Source of the DNA: Rhizobium hidalgonense
Lineage (GTDB): Bacteria > Pseudomonadota > Alphaproteobacteria > Rhizobiales > Rhizobiaceae
Direction: 5' to 3'
Assembly (NCBI RefSeq): GCF_002914525.1
Contig: NZ_LODW01000046.1
Span: 103,424-167,423, forward strand
DNA length: 64,000 bases
Below the pieces are notes generated by a model. The model was given only the letters and a program-made list of their open reading frames with translations, ran no database searches and was not told the origin of the DNA. Positions 28,275 through 39,700 of the stretch are shown in pieces. Numbering within the stretch: the first letter of the stretch is position 1; the number at the start of each line of letters is the position of its first letter. The position numbers and the translations under genes are program-made.

Positions 28275-28913
28275 TCAGATAATCGTTATCCCAGCTCGCC
28301 GCCCGTATCCTCGAATTTCCAAAACAAGGTTTGGATCCGAACTGACATCGATGCAGTCCACAACGTCAAAGTCGGCTTCGTGAACGCGGTCGCCGAAAAA
28401 GATCACGCAGCTGTTCGGATCGCATCGCCGTGAGGTCCAGACGAGGCCATCCACGTCGGGGTATGCGTTGTGGATCGCACTCGCCCACAACACCGTCTTC
28501 CTATATGTCGACTTCGGCGTCTCGATCAGATTGGCGCGCGAAATGCGCCACGCCTTGAGGTCGGGCGCGTAGAGGCTAACGACCCTCAGGTCCCTCTTCG
28601 GCCGGATCCGGCTGGTACTGCGGGCCAGGACGGTCGCCAGCCGAACTGTCTTGAAACGGGCGCTCGGGGCGATGTCGTGAAAAATGCTCTCAAAAGCGGC
28701 GGCCTCGCGCGTCGTGGCCGCGTAGAGCGACGGCACGCACAGGCTGGCAGCATCGTCGAACGGTGCAAACCGCGTGGGCTGCCCTCGGCACGGATTGAAC
28801 TCGCCTGCACGGAATGCGGTCGCATGGGTGCGATGGAGCGTGTCTCCAGCTGCAACTGTTTTGACATTGACCGACGCGAAGGTGGAAGGCGGCGGCGGAA
28901 CCTTCGTTCCCAT
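28275..28913 (-). CDS. RES-domain toxin (NAD+-targeting family)
   Basis: 212 residues with the RES signature. The conserved Arg, Tyr and Glu are seen in LHRTHATAFRAGEFNPCRG, CVPSLYAATTREAAAFESIF; downstream are LRVVSLYAPDLKAWRISRAN and DGLVWTSRRCDPNSCVIFFG. Characterised RES toxins (for example MbcT and ParT) phosphorolyse NAD+ or ADP-ribosylate targets in the cytoplasm. The start overlaps the stop of the upstream partner (TGATG, 1-nt sharing), the usual order of antitoxin then toxin. It looks intact. Confidence 0.85.
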   Translation of the reverse strand: MGTKVPPPPSTFASVNVKTVAAGDTLHRTHATAFRAGEFNPCRGQPTRFAPFDDAASLCVPSLYAATTREAAAFESIFHDIAPSARFKTVRLATVLARSTSRIRPKRDLRVVSLYAPDLKAWRISRANLIETPKSTYRKTVLWASAIHNAYPDVDGLVWTSRRCDPNSCVIFFGDRVHEADFDVVDCIDVSSDPNLVLEIRGYGRRAGITII

Positions 28914-29689
28914 CAGCCGACTACCTCCTCATGCTCATGCCTCGCAGCCGTTTCGAGCGCTTCAACGTCATCGAGCCGGTCGATGGGCTCATCGTCATCC
29001 AGCCATCCGTTGGCAGTGACAAACCAAAGCGCCCTTTGCCAATTGGTCATGGATGCAGGAAGTGTCTGAAGCACTCGCTTAATTGCCGGATGCGGTCGAC
29101 CGTCCTCAAACTGAAAGGCGGGAAACAACTCGCTTCCGCGGTATGAAAGCGAGAAAATATCCCCGTTCTTCTTCCAGCGCGCCGCCGTGGCGTAGCTGTT
29201 CTTTGCGTTGGATCCCGCAAGTTTATTGACGTCGGTGCTGCTTAAGTGAGGGACTTCAGCCATAAACCGATCGCGCAAATCGACGTTGTCGGCGGCCAGG
29301 ATCCCGCGTGCCCTTTCCAGGTCATCGGGCAGCAGGACTTCCGCCAACTTCCCGATTGCCGCTTCGAGGCGTGCCTCATCGACCGTCTCAGTCACCCGCA
29401 CTAGTGTTTCCGTGAATGTTCTCACGGATTGACGCTCAGCGTCCGAGAGTTCCGGCTGGAGCCGAAGGACGACGGAGCGGCCAAGCGCGGTCGCAGCCAT
29501 GGCGTTGGCAAGCTCCGTCAATCTTGGGCCAAGGTCGCCGAAGGGGAGGCGGCCGGCAACCATCGTCGAGGCCATGATCTTGGCAATCTCCTTCGACAAC
29601 TGGGAAAACAGGGCCTTCTCGTCCTTTTCCGACAAGCCGACGGAGCGCATTTGATCTGGCAGGAGCGACTCTTCAAAGCGGAACAGCAT
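28913..29689 (-). CDS. Putative antitoxin partner of the RES toxin
   Basis: 258 residues from ATG 29689 (the frame is open to TTG 29707). The C-terminal part resembles toxin-binding regions of Xre/MbcA/ParS-type antitoxins (GSELFPAFQFEDGRPHPAIK, ASMTNWQRALWFVTANGWLD). A middle segment SSTDVNKLAGSNAKNSYATA, ARWKKNGDIFSLSY looks like the helix-turn-helix that fits a promoter. The N-terminal ~140 residues are helical and not recognised, making it much longer than typical 100-150-residue antitoxins. Coupled translation with the toxin supports the role, which remains an inference. Confidence 0.72.
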   Translation of the reverse strand: MLFRFEESLLPDQMRSVGLSEKDEKALFSQLSKEIAKIMASTMVAGRLPFGDLGPRLTELANAMAATALGRSVVLRLQPELSDAERQSVRTFTETLVRVTETVDEARLEAAIGKLAEVLLPDDLERARGILAADNVDLRDRFMAEVPHLSSTDVNKLAGSNAKNSYATAARWKKNGDIFSLSYRGSELFPAFQFEDGRPHPAIKRVLQTLPASMTNWQRALWFVTANGWLDDDEPIDRLDDVEALETAARHEHEEVVG

Positions 29690-29719
29690 GGAAGTCTCGT
29701 GATACAAGTGAGAAGGGTA

Positions 29720-29766
29720 GGTATATAACTAATATCACGTGATGTCGAGTTGAAGCCTAGGCCTAG
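29720..29766 (-). promoter_or_regulatory. Promoter and palindromic operators of the RES toxin-antitoxin operon
   Basis: On the minus strand TCGACA (29743-29748) and TATACC (29720-29725) are separated by 17 nt, a reasonable -35/-10 pair about 30 nt before the antitoxin ATG. The palindrome ATCACGTGAT (29734-29743) lies in the spacer and CTAGGCCTAG (29757-29766) just upstream. Such placement suits autoregulation by the antitoxin or its complex. Confidence 0.45.
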
Positions 29767-29962
29767 CCGAATTCCGAATTCCGGTCTCCTCCGAGCCTGT
29801 TGGCGGCTTGGGACGGCCACCCATGTCCGGCGCGGCAGAAATCTGGTCGGCTTCGAAAGGCTGGAAGCCGCTTCCGATTCCTGACCCTAACGCGACGCGG
29901 CAACTCGTTTGCTCGCCTCATCGGGTGATACCGATCGAAAGATCGCATGGATGCTATAGCAG

Positions 29963-30892
29963 CTACTCCTGGCCGACTTGTGTCTCTGGAGGCGGTCTCA
30001 GAGAGTTGCTGCGGACAAAATCCACGAAGGCACGCAGCGGCGGCGGCATTTGACGCCGGCTGGGATAATAAAGGTGAAAGCCGGGGAAGGGAGGTGTCCA
30101 GTCGTCAAGCATGCTGACCAGCCGGCCCGCGACGAGATATTCCGCCACATGATGATCGAAGAGATAACTGATGCCGATGCCATCAAGTACAGCCCGCAGC
30201 ATAAGGTCGTTGTCGGTGGTGCTGAGTGGCCCCGAGACGGCCACTTCGAGCTTCTCGTCGCCGCGTTCGAATTCCCAGTGATAGAGGCTGCCATCTGTCG
30301 GCCAGCGGGAGGCGACGCAAGAGTGGTCGCGCAGGTCGCGCGGCGTTTGCGGCATGCCGTGGCGCCCGATGTAGTCGGGCGAGGCGATGACGACGAGCCG
30401 CATTTCACCGCCGAGCTTTACGCTTACCATGTCTTTTTCCACCATCTCGCCCAGTCGGATGCCGGCATCGAAACGACCGGCGACGATATCGGAAAGTTTG
30501 TCATCCACGATAATGTCCATCATGATCTCGGGATAGACTGCATTGAAGGGAGCAATCAAAGGCGCCAACGTGTGGACGATCGCGACCCTAGGTGCGTTGA
30601 TGCGCAGGAGACCGGCAGGCCTGTCGCGCAGCGCCGACACATCCGCTACCGCTCGGTCGAGATCGGCAAGCGCCGGCAATAGCCGGGAAAGCAACCGCTG
30701 CCCAGCCTCGCTCGGCGCCACACTACGCGTCGTGCGGTTGAGCAGCCGGATACCCATCCGTTCTTCGAGCGTGCGGATCGTCTGGCTGAGTGCGGAAGCC
30801 GACATGCCGAGCCTTGCGGCCGCGCGGGCAAAATTGCCGTGTTCGGCAACTGCCGCAAAGGCCCTGAGTTCTGCATAGTCGCTGCCGCGCAT
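29963..30892 (-). CDS. LysR-family transcriptional regulator
   Basis: 309 residues from ATG 30892 (AAAGAG upstream). N-terminal HTH AELRAFAAVAEHGNFARAAA, RLGMSASALSQTIRTLEERM; effector domain about 95-300, ending FHLYYPSRRQMPPPLRAFVD. It is transcribed divergently from an aldo/keto reductase gene with 96 bp between the starts, a standard LysR regulator-target layout. The longer frame to 30952 would overlap the promoter region and is rejected. The effector is unknown. Confidence 0.9.
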   Translation of the reverse strand: MRGSDYAELRAFAAVAEHGNFARAAARLGMSASALSQTIRTLEERMGIRLLNRTTRSVAPSEAGQRLLSRLLPALADLDRAVADVSALRDRPAGLLRINAPRVAIVHTLAPLIAPFNAVYPEIMMDIIVDDKLSDIVAGRFDAGIRLGEMVEKDMVSVKLGGEMRLVVIASPDYIGRHGMPQTPRDLRDHSCVASRWPTDGSLYHWEFERGDEKLEVAVSGPLSTTDNDLMLRAVLDGIGISYLFDHHVAEYLVAGRLVSMLDDWTPPFPGFHLYYPSRRQMPPPLRAFVDFVRSNSLRPPPETQVGQE

Positions 30893-30988
30893 TATGTACT
30901 CTTTTCTAAATAACTCATGCTGATAATGTAGCATTGTGGTGAGTGTCGGCAAGGCGCATCTTCTGTCTGCAACACAGGAGATCTATCC

Positions 30989-32074
30989 ATGTCAGATAAA
31001 ACAACCAACACACTGTCTCTTGACCGCTATCGTCTCCTCGGCCGTTCTGGCTTGCGCGTCTCGCCGCTCTCGCTCGGCGCCATGACCTTTGGAACCGATT
31101 GGGGCTGGGGCGCCGATGAGCAGGAATCGCGTCGCATGTTCGACGCCTATGTCGATCGCGGCGGCAATTTCATCGATACTGCCAACCAGTATACGGGCGG
31201 CACGTCGGAAAGACTCGTCGGTCGCTTTGCCGAGGGCCGCCGCGACGAGCTTGTCATCGCCACCAAATATACTATCACCTCGCGCCCGAAGGATCCGAAC
31301 TCCGGCGGCAATCACCGCCGCAGCATGGTTCGCTCCGTCGAAGACAGCCTGAAGCGGCTGAACACCGATTATATCGATCTCTTTTATCTGCACGCCTGGG
31401 ATTTTACGACCTCCGTCGAGGAGGTCATGAGGGGGATGGACGATCTCGTCCGTGCCGGCAAGATCGTCTATGCTGGCATTTCCGACACGCCGGCCTGGCA
31501 GGTAGCGCGCATGCAGACGCTGGTCGACCTGCGCGGCTGGGCGCCGCTGGTAGCACTGCAGATCGAATACAGCCTGATCGAGCGCACGGTTGAGCGTGAG
31601 CTGATCCCGATGGCGCTTGAACTCGGCCTCGGCGTTATCCCCTGGTCACCGCTCGGCATGGGCGTTCTTACGGGGAAGTACAGCCGCTCCGATCTTGACA
31701 TCGGTGCCGGCACAGCAAGTGCGGTCGGCACCCGCAAGAATGTGGCGGCCGGCAACGGCTCGCTGACCGAGCGCAGCCTCGGCATCGCCGATGTCGTGAA
31801 GCAGGTTGCGGACGAAATCGGCAAGACGCCGGCGCAGGTGGCGATCGCCTGGACGCTTACCAACCCTGCCGTGACTTCGCCGATCATGGGTGTGAAGACG
31901 ATAGCCCAGCTCGAAGAAAATCTCGGTGCGCTCGATGTCATATTGTCTGATGAGCATTGCACTCGCCTCGCCGAAGCCAGCGCCATCGCTCTCGGCTTCC
32001 CGCATGATTTTCTCGCCAAGCCGTTGACGCGCGGCGTCATGTTCGGCGAAGTGACCATCGAGCCCCGGCGCTGA
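30989..32074 (+). CDS. Aldo/keto reductase
   Basis: 361 residues, the full length of the AKR family. The catalytic tetrad is visible: Asp in NFIDTANQYTGG, Tyr in the same stretch (about 20 residues into the second strand), Lys in VIATKYTITSRP and His in DLFYLHAWDF. The NADPH-binding end is ITSPIMG-like (VTSPIMGVKTIAQLEENLGA). Such enzymes reduce aldehydes and ketones with NADPH in the cytoplasm. It has AGGAG 8 nt before ATG 30989. It is probably induced through the divergent LysR regulator by a reactive carbonyl or related compound. Confidence 0.93.
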   Translation: MSDKTTNTLSLDRYRLLGRSGLRVSPLSLGAMTFGTDWGWGADEQESRRMFDAYVDRGGNFIDTANQYTGGTSERLVGRFAEGRRDELVIATKYTITSRPKDPNSGGNHRRSMVRSVEDSLKRLNTDYIDLFYLHAWDFTTSVEEVMRGMDDLVRAGKIVYAGISDTPAWQVARMQTLVDLRGWAPLVALQIEYSLIERTVERELIPMALELGLGVIPWSPLGMGVLTGKYSRSDLDIGAGTASAVGTRKNVAAGNGSLTERSLGIADVVKQVADEIGKTPAQVAIAWTLTNPAVTSPIMGVKTIAQLEENLGALDVILSDEHCTRLAEASAIALGFPHDFLAKPLTRGVMFGEVTIEPRR

Positions 32075-32614
32075 GACAACCAGTCGGCGCATAAAGGCGC
32101 GGCGGTGGTCGAACAATCGAACACCGCCGCAGTTCCAGTTGAGCATGGACGCGGAAATCGGAGCGGCTCGCGCGGCGGTTTCATGCCATCCCCATGCCCG
32201 CGACGAGCTGCGCACCTCCCTTCGGCAGCGCCTTGATCCGGTCGATTGGTTGGAGCACCCGATGTCTTTCATCGAGTCGCAGCGGCATCTTGTGCGCCGG
32301 GCACCCAAAAGCCCAATTGTGGGATTTTGCGCACCGGCCGTGCGTGATGCTCGCGACCTTGGTGTCGAAATTCGTTCCCTCTGTATCAATTCCAGCCGAG
32401 GGGACTGAACGCTCGAGCGACCGACGATGACAGCCGGTTCGCTCTACGGCGAGGTCTCCCCGCTATGGTCAAAAGTGGCATGTCAGGTTGCAGGGCCGGC
32501 TCGCTTTGTTTGCAGCTTACCATTGTCGCAAGCGCCTTTAGGGTGTCTGCGCCCTCTATCGATCATCTCGTCACAGTCTAAGGACGAGCGGTCAGCCAGA
32601 TGGCGCTCGAAGAG
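32075..32614. other. Intergenic with an unassigned coding-like stretch
   Basis: On the minus strand about 32410-32181 an open frame reads TKVASITHGRCAKSHNWAFG, HKMPLRLDERHRVLQPIDRI, KALPKGGAQLVAGMGMA and a stop. Its codon use looks genuine, but it has no clear start and no recognised family. It could be the 3' end of a lost gene. The rest holds nothing recognised. Confidence 0.35.
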
Positions 32615-32830
32615 TTACTGTCGTCTTCGATCGCGGTGCTCCCTTTGGGCAGGCGCAAGGATAGCATGGGATTCTGCACGGTTCAGCGTGTTGACCAATT
32701 CTTCGGCTTCATCGACGGTAAGCATGTCCATAACGAAGCCATCGACGAGAGCTTTCCGGTCTGAAACCGTATCGATTACCGTCCAGTAGATGTTGAGGTT
32801 CTTCTGCAGGGCGTATCTCTGGTTTTGCAT
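32615..32830 (-). CDS. Small hypothetical protein
   Basis: 71 residues from ATG 32830. The pattern YWTVIDTVSDRKALVDGFVM, DMLTVDEAEELVNTLN is the same as in a widespread rhizobial small-protein group (W-V-D...V-G...L...EA..LV..LN). No catalytic motif or membrane segment is seen. It is probably expressed, but its function is unknown. Confidence 0.62.
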   Translation of the reverse strand: MQNQRYALQKNLNIYWTVIDTVSDRKALVDGFVMDMLTVDEAEELVNTLNRAESHAILAPAQREHRDRRRQ

Positions 32831-33096
32831 GGATGATACCTTTCTTCAATCTTTCAGTTACTCGCATTGCGTCAACTCCGATGAGCGTCCATCCCATGGT
32901 AGGTGCACGGACCCGACGCAGATTCTTGCACCGAGGCGCACGTCCGTCCTGTCTCTGCATATTTTTTCAGCTGGGAAGAGGATAAAGCCGGCGGCCTTCG
33001 GAGCGTATTGCCGAATGAGATAAGCGACCAGCCGAATTGGCGCCCCGACTATCCACCCGTGCCAGACGCCCGATACTTTGGTCTAGATATGCGAGC

Positions 33097-33723
33097 CTAC
33101 CTGACCCACGCCGGCTTCGTCGTCAATCCGAGGCTGTCCGCCATCCGGACCAGATCAACGAGAGATCTCGCCTGCATCTTCTGCATGACGTGGCCGCGAT
33201 GAACCTTGACGGTCACCTCGCTCAGGCCAATCTGAGCAGCGATTTGCTTGTTGACGCTGCCCGCGACCACCAGGTTCATGATCTCGCGCTCGCGCGGCGT
33301 CAAGGAATCATAGCGCGACTGAAGCTCGGCAATGAGAGCGACTTGCTGCCTGCGAGCGCAATCGAGCTCGATCCCGGCATAGGCGGCATCGAGCAATTCC
33401 TGCTCGCGCAGCGGCTTCGTCAGGAATTCGATAGCGCCGGCTTTCATCGCCCGAACAGAGATCGGAATGTCGCTGTGGGCACTGATAAAAATGACCGGAA
33501 GCTCAATTCCAAGGGACGTGAGCATGCTCTGAAATTCCAGGCCGCTCCGCCCCGGCAGCCTGACATCGAGAATGATGCAGCCCGGAACGTCAGGGCGCTT
33601 GCTATCCAAAAACTCCTGGCTGGAAACGAATGTCAGTACCTCAAGTCCAACCGAGCGCAGGAGATCGCCGAGGCCTTCGCGGACGGACGCGTCATCATCA
33701 ATGATGTAGACAATCTCCTTCAT
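33097..33723 (-). CDS. FixJ/NarL-type response regulator
   Basis: 208 residues. The receiver domain (1-125) has acidic pocket YIIDDD, phospho-acceptor Asp in GCIILDVRLPG (about 55), Thr/Ser switch in VIFISAHSD and Lys in FLTKPL. A LuxR-type HTH (about 140-200) has DSLTPREREIMNLVVAGSVN, KQIAAQIGLSEVTVKVHRG. ATG 33723 follows GGGGAC. It lies 51 nt downstream of the giant kinase gene on the same strand and is its probable output, acting as a transcription factor after phosphorylation. Confidence 0.93.
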   Translation of the reverse strand: MKEIVYIIDDDASVREGLGDLLRSVGLEVLTFVSSQEFLDSKRPDVPGCIILDVRLPGRSGLEFQSMLTSLGIELPVIFISAHSDIPISVRAMKAGAIEFLTKPLREQELLDAAYAGIELDCARRQQVALIAELQSRYDSLTPREREIMNLVVAGSVNKQIAAQIGLSEVTVKVHRGHVMQKMQARSLVDLVRMADSLGLTTKPAWVR

Positions 33724-33774
33724 CCATGTCCCCAAGTTTTGCGCCGGTCAGGCGGCGCCCCGGACATGGATGCA

Positions 33775-36700
33775 TTATTTCTCGTCAGTTGGTAATGTAA
33801 ACTGAAAAATGGCACCGTGAGGCGCGTTTGGCGTGGCCCAGAGCTGGCCTTTGTGAGCCTCTATGATCGAACGACTGATCGTCAGTCCCATGCCCATACC
33901 CTTGGGCTTGGTACTGTAGAACGCCTCGAATATATCGCCGATCTTCGCGAGGTCGAGGACAGGTCCGCTATCGCGGACTGCCACTAAAACGGTATTGGGG
34001 GCTGCCTTTTCAGTGCTTACGATGAGTTCGCGCGCTCCTTTTGGCATCGCCGCCATCGCGTCGTTGGCGTTCATGATAAGGTTCAGGATCACCTGCTGGA
34101 TTTGCACTTGGTCCCCGACGATCGGGGGCAAGGCGTCGGAGAGGTTTGTACGAAGCGACACCGCACTGCGTTCGAGGTCCGTAGACACCAGCCCAATCGT
34201 CTCGGACACGATATCGTTGACGTTCAGCCGGTCCCTGCGTTCGGGTGATTTCTTCGCCATTGCCCGAATCCGGTCGATGACCTCGGATGCGCGAAAGGCG
34301 TCGCTGATCATGCGCTCGATGGCGCGACGGGCGGAGACGATGTCACGGGGATCCGCGTCGAGATAGCGAAGGCAGGCATTGCCGCTGCTGACCAGCCCGG
34401 TGAGCGGCTGTCTGACCTCGTGGGCGATGGAGGCTACAAGTTCTCCCATAGTGGTCAATCTGCTGACATGGGCAAGTTCTGCTCGCGCTAGCTGAATAGC
34501 ATCCTCGGCTTGCCTGCGGTCGGTGATGTCACGCGCCAGCGAAAGACGGAACCATTGCTCTTCCTGTCGGAATTTGCCGACGCGAACCTCGACCGGAAAC
34601 GTTGTTCCGTTCTTACGTCGGTGGAGCGTTTCGAAAGTCATTGGCCGCCCTGCGTCGACGCGATCCACCAATGTCGCGAGCGCCTGTTCGTCGATAGCTC
34701 CGTCAAAGTCGCGCGGGTGCATGCCAATCAATTCCTCCCGGCTGTAACCGAGGCTTTCACAGGCTTGGCGGTTGACGTCTATGCAGGTCAGATCGTCGGT
34801 ATGGAGGAAAAAGGCATCGGTGGCATGGTCGACGAAGGTCCGAAAGCGCGTTTCGCTCGCTCGCAGCCTTTCCTCGGCTCGCTTGCTCTCGGACAGGTCG
34901 AGCACGAAGGCCACGGCTTGGCTCCCGGCCCCCTCGAAACTTGCCTCGCCGATCATCACCGGTACGTGACCGCCGTCCTTTCGCCGGTACACCTTTTCAA
35001 AGGGGCGGACGCTGCCGGTCACTCTCAGCTCGGTCTCGGTTTCGACGTCACGCTCGCGCCATTCCGGCGGTGTCAGCTCTTTCTCGAGCAACTGACCCGC
35101 CAAGAGTTCGTCACGGCTGTAGCCTACCATTTGCAGGAACGCCTCGTTGGCCTCGATAATCCGACCGCCGATATCTCGGATAAAAATTCCGATGATGTTC
35201 GCTTCGACAAGCCGGCCTATTCGCGCTTCACGTTCTGCCAGATCGCGGTAAAGTCCGGTGATTTCGAGCGTGCTGGCAGCTTGCGAGGCGATCAACTTCA
35301 ACACCGGAATGCGCCCCGGCGCGAAGACACGGCCCGCCAGAGTGTTTTCCAGATACAGCGCACCGATCAGCTTGGCGTGGTTGATCAGCGGCAAACAGAG
35401 AATGGATCTGGCCGCGCGATGGCGGATATAGGGATCGGCCGCAAAGGCGTTTTCAGCCGAGGCATCGTCGAGGCTGACGATTTCGCGCATACGCAGGACG
35501 TAGTTGAGAACTGATTCCGGCATCACGCCGGCGATGGCCTCATTGCGCAACTCTATGTGGACCGCTTCGCCGCGGATCGTCGCCTCAGCGGCAATCCGCG
35601 GTTCGCCTCCACGCGACAGGATCAGAAGACCACGTTCGGCTCCCGCCTGCTCGACGGCCATTCGCAGCACCGTATCGATCAGCTTCTCGACGACGATTTC
35701 GCTGGAGACTGCTTGCGACACCTTGATGACGGTGGCGAGGTCGAGATGCTCGATCGGCGCTTCGATCGTGCTTGTTGCAGCCGGTGCCGATTGTCCATCC
35801 CGCAGTTGGGGGTAGGTTTCTTCGAGCTGCCGTACCTTGCCGTCGGCTCCCCAACTGAGATAACAGCGACGGGCGTTTTGAAGATAGAGGCGAGCAATCT
35901 GATCGAAGCCGCGCGCCCGGTAAAAGGCGGACGCGCGCTCATAGGCGATCGCTTCATCCTGTGGGAGCGCGTGCGCATGCGCCAACTGTATCGCCTGTTC
36001 ATAGAGGCGCTCGGCATGCAACTCACGGTTTCCCAAGCGGGCGATCTCTGCGGCAAGCAATGTTGCGCGGCTTGCGAAATTCTCCGGGCAGTGCGCGGCC
36101 CAAGTGTCGAGCTGCCGGCGGTGAGCGTGTATGGCCTTGCGATAGAGAGCTGTTTCGGGGCACGATCCTTGCAAGGCAGAGGCCAATGAAAGGCCGGTGT
36201 AGAAGTGATATTCCGCCCGCTCGAAAATTGCGGGAGTCATCCAGAGGAGGCTTTCTGCTTTCGCCGCTGCCGAAAGTGCTGTGAGGGTGTCCCCGGCAAA
36301 TACACATGCCTGTAGCTTGCGGATCCAGTACAGGCAACTGCCCGGCTTGCCGTCGGTCTTAAGTTCGAATTGCTGCTCGTCGAACCCTTCATCGTTGAAG
36401 CATCCGAAGATTGGCGTCAGCCCGCGAAGCGTTCGGATGAGTTGGAGCTGCCCGCTGATGAAACCGACGGCGACTCCGAAGCCGGCCTGACGCGCGAAGT
36501 CCAGGCCGGCTTCCGCATCGCGCTGAACCTGCGAGAGGGGCTCGCCAGCGGCCAAAAGATAAGTCACAAGGTTATTCCGGCTTAAGACGGCGTAGGTGAG
36601 ATCGCCGACCTGCTGTGCCGTTTCGAAGACGCGCTGCGCAAGCGCACGGCCGGTGCGGACATGACGCGACGACGATTTCGCAAGGTTACCGAAGGCAAGG

Positions 36701-39700
36701 TAGACTCGTGCCTTCAGGCGTTCCATTCCAGGCTGTTCCGTCAGGTCCAGTCCGAGCAGGCCGAACCGAAAACCGGCTTCATAGTTGCCAAAATAGGGCC
36801 CGAGCACCGTGCCCACAGCAGTGAAGGCATAAGGCGATGTGTCGCTGTTGCCGTGCTTGAGGCTGATGTTGCCCATTCGCCCGATAACGAGGCAGCGCAG
36901 ATTCTCGTTGGTAAACAGGGCCGGAGTAACAAGTGAAGTCAGAACGTCCATGGTCGCGAGCGCGACCGGATCCGCCATAGAGGGCGAGTTAAGCAACGCT
37001 TCGATAGGGCGGCCCCCGAGTTGTCGCCAAAGCCGCGCGTATTCCTGGCGCACCTGGCTCCTGGTCGGGCGGGACGACCACGAAATGCCGACCCGGTGCA
37101 GGTAGTCGAGGCCGAATATGATGGCCTGATCGCTACGACCCAGGCTCATGAAAAGATCGACGCGCAGGCGCGTGACGCGGGCCAGATCGGCGAGGCTGGT
37201 GGCTCGGCTTGCCAATTCCGCGAGGCGGGCCTGCGCCTCCGCCGGTGCCCCGGTCAAGAATTCGCATTCGGCCCTGTGGAGTTCGAGGGCGAAAGCGAGT
37301 TCGTATCGGCGCTCCCAGGCGTCGTTCGGCAGGTAAGCCGCACCCGTGCCGGCATAGGCCAGCGCCGCTTCGTAGGCAGCCGACGCCTTGGCGCGGCGAG
37401 TGGCAAGCAGGTTCAGGTCCGCGAGACGCTCGCGCTCTTCGCCGGACGCGATGAGCGCGCCGCCGCAGTTGAGTTGGCCGACGATCTCGAAAATATTCTC
37501 CTCGAGTGCCTGCGGCGGCGTATGCATCAGCAGGAGGCGGCCAATGGAAAGATGCGCTGCCGCCCGCTCATCTTCAGGGATCATTCCATATGCGGCCTCC
37601 TGGACACGATCGTGCAGGAAGCGGTATGATGACCCCTCTTCAAGCAGCACGAGTCCGGCCCGCGCCGCGGCCCAAAAGGCTGCATGAACCGCGTCGTGAT
37701 TTTCGCTCCTGATCAGGGCCAGGGTATCAACCGCCGCGCGATTGCCGAGACATGCTAGCATGTTGAGGGCAGCCTGCGTGGTATCGGGCAGTCGTCGCAG
37801 CTTGCTTAGCATAAGATCCACGACGTTATCGGTATAGCCTTTGGCTCTTATGCGATCGAGATCCCAATCCCAGTGCGTCTGTTCGCGATTGAATTCGAGC
37901 AGGCCTTCGTCCGGCAGCGTGCTCAGGAACTGGAGCGCGAAGAAGGGATTGCCTCCGCTCTTTTTGTGTACTAGCCGCGCAAGCGGCTGGACACGCTTGC
38001 TTCCGCAATGAAGTGCGTCGGCCAGCATCCGGGTTAGATCTTCCAGCCTAAGCGGTGTCAGTACGATTTCATGGACTTGGCCACCGGCCTCCCGGATCGC
38101 TGTCAGCCGGCGGATCAGCGGATGGGTGGACGATACCTCGTTGTCGCGATAGGCGCCAATGAGTAGCAGGTGATGCATATCCTGCTGGGTGCACAAATCT
38201 TCAAGCAGATCGAGCGTTGCTGCGTCCAACCATTGGAGATCGTCTAGAAACAGCGTGAGCGGATGTTCTGCTGTGGCAAACACTCGCAGTAGGCGCCTGA
38301 TGTTCAATTGGAAGCGGCGTTTGGCGTCCTGAGGAGGCAGATCCGTAACCGCCGGGAGCCGGCCGATGAGAGATTCAAGTTCCGGAATAAGCGTTACCAT
38401 CAGCCGACCGCTCGCGCCCAGTTCTTCGGTCAAAGCAACGCGCCAGGGCGCGAGTTCCGCTTCACTCTTGCCCAGAAGCACTCGGACGAGGCCTTGCAGG
38501 GCCTGCGCTAGGCTCGCATAAGGAATGTTACGCTGGTTCTGGTCGAATTTGCCGGCGGCAAACAGCCCACGCGGCGGCACGAGCGCGCGGTGGAGCTCAT
38601 TCACGACCATGGATTTGCCCACGCCGGCATGACCCGAAACCAGCACCAGCGTCGGCCCGGCACCCGCGACGACCCGGTCGAATGCGGAGGTTAGGGCGGC
38701 GATCTCGCGTTCGCGGCCGTAGGGCCGCTCGGAAATCACCAGTCTGTCCGGCACATCGCGTGTCCCGAGCGGAAATTCTGCGATCCGCCCATACTTCTCG
38801 CTCTCGACGAGGGCACGTCGCAGATCCGCCTCTAGCCCGGCGGCCGTCTGGTAGCGTTCCTCTGCGTTCTTGGCGAGCAGCTTCATTACGATTGCCGAGA
38901 TAACGCCTGGTAGCTCTCTTACACGCTCGGACGGCGGCACCGGTCGCCTGGCAACGTGGCAGTGCACCCATTCCATCGGCTCCGAAGCAGTGAACGGCAA
39001 CTGGCCGGTGATCATTTCGTAGAGCGTGATGCCGACGGCGTAGAGGTCACTGCGCGAATCCACCGATCGGTTCATGCGGCCGGTCTGTTCGGGCGCCATG
39101 TATGCGAGGCTGCCAGCAATGACCTCAGGGGGCTCGACGGCCTGGCGTGCACGAGCAAGATGCGACGCCACTCCGAAGCCCGTGAGACGGACCCGCCCTT
39201 CCGCCTCGTCCGCCAGTATATTCGCCGGCTTGATGTCCCTGTGAATGAGGCCGCATCCGTGAGCCTTGCCGACTGCCGCCGCAATGCCCTTGGCAAGACG
39301 CAAGAAGACAGTGAGTTCGGCGGCCATGCCATGGCTGTGCCGTCCCATCAACTGCGGCAGGGGCACGCCGCCGCAATCTTCGAGGACCAGCACGATACGA
39401 CCATTTTCCGTTGTGAAATCCAGCGGTTTGGCTGCCCACTCCCGCTCGAGTTCGTCTCTCAGGCGATATTCGTGGGCCAGTCTGTCGAGGCTGGTTCGAC
39501 TGGGATGTTCGGCTGCAAGCTGCACCCTCAGAACGGCTTTTGATGCGCCGTTGCCGCTCCGGATCAGCACTCGTGTGAAGATGCGATCGCCGTCACTCCA
39601 GGACGATTGTGGCTCGTGGTACCGAAGGTTAGTTGAAGTCTGCTGGCCGATCGACGCGAGAGCGCGCTTCCGTCCGAACATGTTCTTCCTGGTCTTCTGC

